Source: Plumapathes pennacea (Eukaryota; Cnidaria; Anthozoa; Antipatharia; Myriopathidae). Taken from it: a DNA stretch of 64,000 bases. The stretch is from contig OZ038463.1 of assembly GCA_964036295.1 (NCBI GenBank), positions 3,224,001-3,288,000 of the forward strand, written 5' to 3'. This document shows, one piece after another, positions 24,001 through 34,981 of this stretch; position 1 is the first letter of the stretch, and each line of letters begins with the position of its first letter. The translations under genes and the position numbers were made by a program. Below the pieces are notes generated by a model. It was not told the origin of the DNA and searched no databases. It worked only from the letters and a program-made list of their open reading frames with translations.

Positions 24001-27000
24001 TGCTGAGCCTGGTGAACAATATCTGACAGCATTACCATACATGTACAAGTTGGTTACAGTCTGAACAAATGGTCTGTGTAAAGGATTATTTTGTTAGAGG
24101 TTTATATATTCAGAACGAGGCACTCTGCCAAGGTCTGTGTGAAGACAGAGGGCAAAACCTTTCTCTGTACAGACCGACCAAGCTCGCTTAATATGGAACT
24201 TATTGATTGATGAAAACATTTACAATGAAAACAGAGAATAAAAAATCAAAGTAAACCATTCACCATGTACTACAAAAACTTTTCCTGGCTTGTGTGGAAT
24301 ACATGTTAACCATCAACTGAGCAAGCTGATTGTCTGGAAAGCCAGTCTGATGTAGCATATGCCGCAATATTGTGTAGTTGTTTAATAATGTCCCAAGTCT
24401 GTGGATGTTGCCATTCAAAGTAGAAACAAGTACCACCCCTGCCACTAGAGTTACACCATTCTTCGTTCTATTACAGATATGGGTTGGAAGAGACCTGACA
24501 CCGGTGAGAGAGTGGGGCAGCTTGATGAGATTCGCATGGACAGGATACAGACTGTAGAGTCCCAGCCTCATGTGCCCAGGGCAGCGGAGGTCACCCTTAC
24601 TGCTGATGGTTTGAGGGACCGTCATGACGGATGGGACAGGTCCTCTCGCTCTGGATACAATGAGTCCATATCCAGTTCACCTCGCAGTGAGAGGAGAGAC
24701 ATGGACACCCTGGAACGCAGAAGAATAAGGTACTGTACCAGGTCACCAACATGTAGATCTGTTTTCCGATGTAAATATTTTGTTCTTCGGTGAATGCACT
24801 GCACCACTTACTAATATTGCTGTATCTTGTAAATCTTTTGTGTAAATTTACCACATTAAGTTCCAAGTAAATTCAGTATCCTGGACTACAATTCTAAATG
24901 CACATTCTCCAAGAGTTACATTGTAATATTATCACTTATTATCAAATTATTGGGAAAGTTAATTTCTGGTCCAGTGTTCCTGATAAGTGTTGCCAGTTGA
25001 CCAAAAAACATCAACAAGTTCAATTTAATTATTTGAAGAAATTAGTTGTGGCTAACTTTTAATTATTCTCAGAAAGGCTACCAAATAAAGCTGTGTAAAC
25101 TATGACATGTCTGTTTGCAGTTTAATAGTGAATAACTTTTGATAAGGTTTTCAATTTCTTTTTCTTAGTGAGTCTCGACTGGTAGCATTTCATAAGTCAG
25201 GCAGCCTTGGTATTCAAGTTCAGGGAGGAAACAAGACTGGAATCTTTGTAGCTGCTGTGAAAGAGGGGAGCTCTGCCTACAAACAGGGTCTGCGCAAGGG
25301 AGACCAGATCTTTGTGGTAATGCAGTTTAGCTTTTTTTTTTTTTTTTTTTTTTTTTGTGGTTATCTTTGCTGTTTTGTACTACATCTTGGAGAAAGTACT
25401 GTGGTTGTTTTAGCATCTAAAGATGATCTTTTTTTGAAATTGGCTTCACTCAAACAATACTAGATAGCTATAGTGTGTCCCCTTTGTTTTGCAGGCAAAT
25501 GATATTGAGTTCAAGGACATCACACGGGAAGAAGCCGTGTTGATTCTGCTCTCACTTGGTGATGATGTCAGCTTACTGTGTCAATACAAGAGATCAGGTA
25601 GGCTTATATACTTAATGCGATATATTTGCTTGAGGCCAATAAAGTAAACAAGACAATGATAAATCTCTTTTATGCTGGGTCAAAACTGTTACTGTATCTT
25701 TGGTGTTTTTATCTTATAACCTCATGGTTTGGTTTGAAGAAATTAATGTCATGTGATAGCTTACTCAGCTCCGGGGATGAAGAGAAATAATGGCCTTGGT
25801 TTTCCGGTCAAAAAAAAAAAAAAAAAAAAAAAAAACAGAGTGATGAGTTTTTCTTGGACTAGGATAATGGAATAATGGAAACTTTATGGCTGGAATAATG
25901 AAATAATGAACACTCCATTATTCCTTTTTGACCCCCGAGCAGGCACGTGACACTCCCATTGTCTGTTCATGAATTGTAGCCCTGAGAATTTGTATCAGTT
26001 GCTTGGCGAGGTTCGTTTTGAGTTTAAATAAAACTCTATTGTTGCACTGATTCCCTGCCGTTAATTATGCATCTTGTTTTCAAGCATACTGAAAACCAGC
26101 TACTGAACTGGTTTAACTGGTTTGTCCTCCTGTATTTCCAGTGTTTGACAAGATCTGCAAGGAACCTGGCGATTCATTTTACATCAAGTAAGACTTAATG
26201 ACTTTGTCGCCTTGAAAACACAAAGGAATGCAAAGAGCAATGGTTCAGTCAGACTGGATACATTCGCCACCGCAAACCTGAAGTGTGTAAAGCCCTGTAA
26301 CTGAACTTGCTTGCAGGTGGCCAGATGGTGCTCCCAAGTTGGGAACAAATGCAGTGACAAAAGCTGACGCAGTCACCTTGGCTCGACTTGGCCAAACGAT
26401 AAAAAAACTTGACTCGAGTTGGCTGAAAATTTGAGCCAACTCATGTCAACATGCCAAACAACTGCGAACTCGCAAAGTTGGCATGAGTTGTCAGTACCGT
26501 TTGGCCAGGACTTAAATTATGTGTGTACAGTGTTCGTGTGTACAGTGTGCGTGTGTGCATGTGCGTGTGTACAATGTACGCGGTGAGTGTGCGTGTGATA
26601 TGGACTGCGGTGGAGTGAGAAATGATAACTGAGATTCACGGGTTTTTTTTTCTATAATGCAGGACTCACTTTGACTACGAGAAGATGAAGCCGGAGGAGC
26701 TGGACTTTCAGCGCGAGGACGTGTTCCACGTGTGGGACACCATGCACAATGGAGTGATTGGCTCGTGGCACGCACAACGCGTCACCAAAAGCAACGTTGA
26801 AACCGAGACAGGCGTTGTACCAAACAAATGCAGGCAAGTGTCGTGTGCAATTATTGTCATTTACCCGACAGTCATTCCTCATGTCATTGAGTACGCACGT
26901 CTCACGTCTCCATTCACTGTCCGTTCAGTCCGGCTAACTCATCTCTGATTCAATTTTTTCAGGTTTGCCATCTGTCATTTCTTTCGTTAGTTTGTGTGTT

Positions 27001-30000
27001 CGCTCGTTCGTCGTTTGTACATTTACGTTCGCCGTTCGTTCGTTCGTTCTTTCTTTCGTTCGTTCGTTCGTTTATTTACCGCGTTTACTCACTGCTCATC
27101 TCTCCTCGTTTTCTTATTCACAGGGCTGAACAACTTGCTCAAGTCCGTAGGGTCGAGGAGGACCGACCTCTACAGAGAGGAGGCGGAGCTTACAGCTCTC
27201 TCAAGAGAAGCTCATCTCGCGGTGGAACGCTGAAGAAGTTCAAGTTTGTGTCCTCTGATCATCTGGACGAGGAGTCGTTTGGTAAGAGTCGATCTAGGTC
27301 GTGGGGGGGGGGGGGGGGGGGGGGGGGGGCAGAAAATAAGATTACAGGAAGATAAGACGCACAGAAAAGAGAGAGAGAGAGAGAGAGAGAGAGACGGCTT
27401 GTGAACAAGTAAACAGAAAGAGCAACTTGGGGCTGATTCACACTTGCGGAAACGCATTTACATTGGTAGCCTGCGAAACAGACGAATTTTCCAATTGTTG
27501 AAGCAAGTGCAAGGCACACTAGGGTCCCTTGTTCCTGTCACTTGCTTTTCAACTTTGCACACAAAGAGATACTTAAAATACTTGCCACCACTGGACCGTT
27601 TTGCTTGATTATTGTGAAATGGCCATTATTTTCTGGGTAGATGAGATGGTTCATTTGAACGTTCTACAAATAGACTCAAGCATACGTATGCCTGTGTTTA
27701 TATTTGTTTGTTTGTTAATGCAGTGTCCACTGTGAGGGATTTCAAGCTGCCGGCCTATGAGCGAGTGAGCCGTAAACACCGTAAGTGGAGTCATGAACAC
27801 GCATTTTCCTGTGGGGAAAGTTGGGAGAATGAATTGTGGGATGTTTGCTTCTCAATGTTTACACTTTTGTGTTCTTCCTACAGCCGGTTTCATCAGACCC
27901 GTCGTGTTGCTGGGCCCAATCGCCGACATTACTCGTGACAAACTCTTACAGGAGATGCCGGACACGTTTGCTATACCCAGTAAGTGTTACACATAGAGGA
28001 GATTATACTATATATATATATATATCCAGATGGACGCGTTGACTGGATCCTTCTCAACCACAGTCCTTTGCGCGCCGGAATCCTTGGTTCCGCCATTCGA
28101 CTCCTCCATCCGACTTGGGGTAAAGAGACTTAACGTTTGTTTGTTTGTTTGTTTGTTTTGCAGCCGCCTTTGGAGGAACCCTTCCTCGTGGTCGGGAGAC
28201 ACCCACTAAGGCGCGTCGGCGCTCCATCAACTACTCCAGCATCAAGGCCGTAATTGACAGTGTGAGTAGTGTAGCCCTAGTTGTAAAATATCAACCTGCC
28301 GATGCGTTACCGTTCGTTTCGCGGCTGACTGAGACGCTTGCAATGCATGCTTTAGTTTAATTGAAATCGCACGAGTGTGATCCGTTGTTGTTGTTTTTTT
28401 TTTTTTTTTTTTTTTTGCCCAAATCTAACTAATGCAAACAATATCTTGAAGAACTTGGAAGAACTTATAATTTAAGGCTTCCATGTAGGTTTCGTTTAGC
28501 AGTTCAGAAGTTGGCCTTCTTGGTTGAGCCGAAAGGCAACGTGAAAATTGCTGTCAGAATTGTGTTATCATTGAGAACTTTCGTTGAAGTGGTTGCACCT
28601 TTATGTTGTACTTTGTGGATTTTAGCAACGAAAGGCTCAATGTTACCGTCCGGCTTTCTTAGGGTAAGCACTGTTTGTTGGACATCACTCCAGAAGAGGT
28701 TGAGAGGATGAACTACGCTCAGCTCTACCCGATGGTTATTTTCCTCAAACCGCACAGCAAGCAGATGATCAAGTAAGAAAATACATACGTACATTTGGCT
28801 TTGGTTTTGTTTGTGATATTTCTGTACTGTTCACACTTATACCTCTGTTTTTGTGTGTGAAAACTTTGTATTATGTTCGTACATTTGATTTTGGTTTTGT
28901 TCGTGATATTTGTGTAGCGTTCACACTTCTGTTATGTACGTACTTTTGGCTTTGGTTTTGTTTGTGATATTTCTGTAGTGTTCACACACTTATACCTCTG
29001 TTTTTGTATGTGAAAACTTTGTATTATGTTCGTACATTTGATTTTGGTTTTGTTCGTGATATTTGTGTAGCGTTCACACTTCTGTTATGTACGTACTTTT
29101 GGTTTTGGTTTTGTTTGTGATATTTTTGCAGTGTTCACACACTTATACCTCTGTTTTTGTATGTGAAAACTTTGTATTATGTACGTACTTTTGGCTTTGG
29201 TTTTGTTTGTGATATTTCTGTAGTGTTCACACACTTATACCTCTGTTTTTTGTCTGTGAAAACTTTGTATTATGTTCGTACATTTGATTTTGGTTTTGTT
29301 CGTGATATTTGTGTAGCGTTCACACTTCTGTTATGTACGTACTTTTGGCTTTGGTTTTGTTTGTGATATTTCTGTAGTGTTCACACACTTATACCTCTGT
29401 TTTTGTGTGTGAAAACTGTGTATTATGTACGTACTTTTGGCTTTGGTTTTGTTTGTGATATTTCTGTAGTGTTCACACACTTATACCTCTGTTTTTGTAT
29501 GAGAAAACTGTGTATTATGTACGTACTTTTGGCTTTGGTTTTGTTTGTGATATTTCTGCAGTGTTCACACACTTGTACCTCTGTTTTTGTATGTGAAAAC
29601 TGTGTATTATACGTACGCACATTTTGGTTTTGCTTGTGATATTTTTGTCGTGCTACACTTGTACGCTCATTTTGTTATTGTTTGTGATCTTTTGTAGTGT
29701 ACATACATTTACACGTTTGTTTTGTTTTCAGGGAGATGAGGACTCAACACAGCTCGGACAGTCATTCGACCAAACACGTGAAGAAGCTGTACGAGAATGC
29801 GATGAAGCTCGAGGAGCTGTCTGGGAACATGTTCACAGGTGGGACAACCAACCAAATAGTCCTTGAGCTCATCAGTCAGTTAGCGAGGCAGGAATTTAGC
29901 AAGTTGTCTTCGCTTGTTCATTTAATGTTGCTCGTTTTTCAGCCGTTATTCCTGCTGGACCCATGGATAACTGGTACGCTAATGTTAAAGATGAGATCAA

Positions 30001-33000
30001 GAAACAACAGGGTGATTGCGTCTGGATGTCAGAAGATAAGGTGTGCCTTTTACTCTGTTCAAAACGCAGATTCTCCCAACGTTTTAAGAAGAAAATGAGT
30101 GAGTGATGTAGCGAGAACTGATAGTTTAACAAGCTTTCATCTGAGCAAGCTATCAAAAGCCAAGTTCTCCTTGCTACACTATATTTTTCTGATAAAAAAA
30201 TGAGAAACGTAATTGAAGTTGATCACTCTTGGCTGTGAAAGGATTAACACTGCAGCTCATTTTCTTCTAGTTTTCCCGGTGCCTAACTTGCCCGCCATCT
30301 TTTCCTCCCTCAGTTTGAAGAACAGGCAGATCTGACGTTCCAGATGCCCAACCGTCACTCCATGTCGTACGACTACGATTCAGCGTTGGATTCTCCGCCG
30401 ACCATGCGTTCGTCTTCCTCTACGGGTCCTGTGGACGAAGACGTCATCGCTGTCGCTGAGCCCATGCGTGATGTGCGCAGCGCACCCCCGAGTGACGTCA
30501 GGGTCCGCCCCGCATACTCGGAGCCGTACATCAACTATAACGGGCCCGATCTCGAGGCCGAACCACGGTCTTATTATGACGATGAGTATCGGTATGGCCG
30601 AGCTCCGTACGATGAAGACATAGAAAAAGCCAGCAAACCAGGCTACAAGCCATATGGCAATGTTGTCCAGTGAGTAAACTTACGCTTACGCTTGGGTAAT
30701 ATTTTAGCGTTGTTTTGTGTAATTCAGGATGCGTTTCCTTAGGTTGAATGCGGTTCTGACGCAGTCTAGTGATGCAGTCTTTTATGTAAGCAAGCCTTGT
30801 TCTCCTTACTGTTCAACCTATCTAGCCTGGGAATAGAGCTTTGAAGTCGAAGACGTGACTTGGTTTCATCTTTTCAGGGTGCTCCCTTCGAAACAAGAGC
30901 CTGTCGAACTACGCCAGTCGCTGAAGAAGACAAACATGATTGACAAGGAGAATCGGGCAGAGCCAGATGGCGAGGAATTGCGAATGAAAAGGATGAGTTT
31001 GAGGAAGGTCGAGCCAGAATCCGATCTGCTCCGAGAATACGACGAGCGCGTCGGAGCCCCCCTGTCGGAACTGTATGCAATCGATAAAGAATCGGCACAG
31101 CGTCGGGAGCAAATCGACCATGGAAATGCAAGGGAAGCCCATGTGGAAGTAGCCCAGAAACCAAAAGCATCCTCGTTTGACGACTTGGAGCAGCGACTTG
31201 AAGACCTGGAGAGCACAGCGGTATCGCCGCGTTACGGAGACAGAAAGCCGCGACCGAAGTCCGAATCCTACGAACGGAGGCCTCGCAATATCGTGGTGGA
31301 CAACAACCAGCCCCACAAGCCGGAGACTGTAGCGGTCAGCAGTATTTTCCCAACCCGCTCGTACGCTACTCGAGTAGACAGCAGCAAAACAGCCGAACCA
31401 GAAGTCCGGGCGGTCGTGAACAACCAGGTGGAGAGTGCGCCTAGCAACATGTATGGAGGAGGGCGGTATAGAGCCGATGTCACCATACCAACAAGGAGGC
31501 CGGAGCAGCCTCGGTCCAAGTCCTCCTATGCTTACGCACCCAAGCCGTTTAATGCCGAACGCAACTCGTACTCAGACCTCTCGCGTGATCAGAATCCCCG
31601 GCGCGGCTCCGAACCGCCACCACGGCCGGGCCAGCCCGTGACTTATAACTTTCGGCTGTCATCTCGACAGCCGGGTGATTCACCGAAGCTTTCACGACCC
31701 GAACAACAGCCCGAGCCCAGGCCGACCACTTACCGAACCGAGTACCGACCAAAGATCATGGACCGAGACCAACCACGCGAAGACGGACAGAATGTCGTGA
31801 CAAGGTAACGTGTTGTTTATGTGTAGATATTTACGGGCAAACGTCGGTTTATGTGTGGAGACTTAGACGAAAGTTGGCGATTTGTGCTTGGCGGTGGACA
31901 TGCTGGGGAATATGCATTTGAGCACGAGCTTTTGGCCGGGAGAATAGGAAACCACTTTCCTGATATGATGGGGGGAACTTACGAGAAGATATGTTGAAAT
32001 TTGATCCAGGAGTTGCCTGGAAGGTTGAAGTGGAACGATGAAATTAGTTTGTTTGTTAATATGTGAGAATAAGCATGAGTAGCTACGTGTCCTTTAAGTG
32101 GCACTGTTCTCTAACTGAAAACAAACTTATTTAATTGCAGCGACTTTGAGTCTTTGGATGAAGAAACCCAAGTGGTCGCTACTGCTCGCGGCAAGTTTAC
32201 GTCACAGGGCGGCGTTCTGTCGTCACCCGAATCTGGCGTCAGCATCGTGATCCCAGAGGGCGCGATCCCAAACGGAATAGAGCAAGAAATCTACTTTAAA
32301 GTGTGCAAAGATAACAACTTCATGCCACCCCTGGATGCTGACAGAGGTATGGCAAAATAGCAAACCTGAAAGTTTGATTATTGTCAATTTGACGCTGTGG
32401 GTGTCGTCAGCATCGTCACCCTTACTATCATGATCACCCATGAACATGTTCACTGTCCTCTCTGTCATATTTTTTAGTATCGTCATAACGTCTCTGTTAC
32501 TCAAATGTAGCCTTCTTCGGCTTCGTCGTCTTTCTGTTGCCATCGCCTGTGTTTGCAGTCGTCATGAGCCATCATGTTGTCATTTTTGTCGTCAACAGCA
32601 CCATCATCGCCACCACTACTTATTCTTCTGCTTAGAAATTCATTCATCCGTTTGTCCATTTGCTTTTGACTTTCTTCGCGAATAAGCTAAAAATACGTGG
32701 GGTCGCATCTTTTGGTACAATTTAAGTTCAATGTTTTGCCTTGTTCCACACTTCACTGTTTGCTCACAAATTTATGGGGTGAGATGAAGCTTATATTGAT
32801 TTTTTTCCCTCAAGGTGAAACTCTCCTGAGTCCTCTGGTGATGTGCGGCCCTCACGGTACCCAGTTTCTGAAGCCGGTAGAGCTTCGTTTGCCCCACTGC
32901 GCCTCCATGACGCCAGACGGCTGGTCGTTTGCGCTCAAGTCCAGTGACACTCCTACAGGTAGAAACAACTCTCCAGCTATAGGGCCTGGTTCGTGGCTGC

Positions 33001-34914
33001 TATAGCAGTCATACCGTTGTTGTTGTTGTTGTTGTTGTTGTTATGCTCGTTGTGTACAGAACTGTAAAGCTCTTTAATTTGACAGACTGGTTGTATAAAA
33101 ACGTGCTCAACTTTTTTAATGACGAGGCAACATTAAAGGAATTAGCATTCAGTTTTCAATGCGTCGGTTGTATCAATGTGTCAGGTTAGTTTTTTCTCTG
33201 AATTGTTTTCGTTAAATTTCTGAGTAACTCTTTGAACAGTCCTTGAAAAGTCATCAAGTCTAGTTCAGTTTGGTGCAGTTCGGTTCAGGACTGTACGAAC
33301 CTCGCTCCAAGCACTCTGGTACTTGTATTTAATTGCAGTTCCTTTGTCGTCTATGCGTCTAAAGTGTTTGGTTTCATTTGCAGATCAACCATCACAGTGG
33401 AAAAACGTGACGCTTCAAGGCAAAGATGGCCGACCTGATCAGTGCCAAGTAGACTCGAACTCAGTCTCCGTGCTGGTGGATCACTTTTCGTTCTTCAGCT
33501 TAGTGGGCCGGTCGTTCCCTAATGGTCAGCAGTCGCGGAAACGGCCCGCAAAGCGCATGCTTGCAGCAGTGTTTGCCGTCCCACCGAGGCTCAACAGCGA
33601 TTGGCTCCTGAACGTGGTGCTTCTGGACGATACCGAGGCTGCGTTTAAGGTACGCGAGTGCCTGGGCATCCGAAGCTTTCTGAGCTTGTTTCTTTTGCGC
33701 CTTTGTCAATGCCCATCAAATGAACCATGGATGATCAATGCATGGTTCTCAGATTCTACTCGTGTATAGGGATGGAGGTATACGGGAGAACATTTACAGG
33801 AAGGGGGTGGGAGGGGCACTGTGGGTGAAAACGTAAGTCATTAAATTGTAGCTGAGTGAATTGTTACCAAAATATACATTTCAAAATAGGTTTTAGTTGG
33901 GGTTGGTTAGGAGGTAAACTTAACTATTTGTAGGATTTTAAGGTTACCCCAGTTTGTGTTAGGTCAACGTGTCATCTGTTCTGTTTCTTTTTCCTGCGTG
34001 GCGTGTGTGACTTTTTGTATGTTCTGTTTTGTTCTGTAGGATGTGTGTAATTTATTTTGTTTTTTTTTTTTGTAGGATGTGTGTAACTCCGAGGCTTCCG
34101 TCGGTCGCTTCCCGTTCTCCTCATTCAAGCCAATCCTAGTGCATGGAGATTCTGGCGACGTCAAAGTTCTGCTCAGAGATCTCAACAAGGACTGGATTGT
34201 TCGCTCCGTCTGTAAGCAGGTGAGTTGTGTAACCTTAGTTACCTGTTTGTTTCTCAATCACTCTGTACTGTCTTTCTGTTTATGTCTGTCTATTCCTCTT
34301 TTTAATTTGGTTTATTCGTGTCGGTTTTCATCTGCAAATTCTTAAACTTCTCTCTCTGTTTTGTTTTTGTTTTTTTGTTTTTGTTTGTTTGTTTTTTTGT
34401 TTTTTTTTAGTACATCGAGTTCCATCACACCTGGGAAGCGTTCCGTGAGCCTCCCTGCGCCGAGTTCATGATCAGAGACAAGAACTTCGTGCGGGGGCCT
34501 GGGGTTTGCTCAGTTGAGATTTGCCAAGAGGGCCACCCGAGTGACGCGACCACGCTGGATGTGACGATCAGACCGAAGAAGGTGAGATAACGTACAGATT
34601 CTCCTACTTACTCACGAGGAGACAGTATAGGAAACAGACGGAGAATCTATACTTTGATCGCGGTAGGCTCCAGGGCCCGGTTCAAAGAGTGGATAGCGCT
34701 ATCCACTGGATAAATCCTTATTCAGTTGACTAATTTAAGCTTAATGGTTAATACTATGCACTGGATAGCGATTTATCCGGCGAATAGTGCTATACACTCT
34801 TTGAACAAACCGGGCCCAGATGTTGAAGCGGAGGGCGATAAACACATGGCTGTGTGTGCTTACGAGTGTCCGCATTGTTTGCTTTTTTGTTTTGCTTATC
34901 GATTTTATTTTATT

Positions 34915-34981
<67 letters not shown>

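Noticed and set aside
27212..27519. Proline- and Leu/Ser-rich frames on the minus strand
   Set aside because: Generated by the poly-G and (GA)n tracts read in reverse.
29157..29639. Repetitive open frames with [14 protein letters not shown] units
   Set aside because: They follow the minisatellite period and are interrupted at unit changes; intronic within the ZO gene.
28784..29735. CRISPR-like array
   Set aside because: The units are contiguous and spacerless, with no conserved repeat/unique spacer pattern, and lie in an animal intron.
30866..31752. Several open frames on the minus strand opposite the long ZO exon
   Set aside because: They are shadows of the GC-richer coding exon 30878-31804; no splice sites or homology, and the plus-strand frame is confirmed by phase on both sides.
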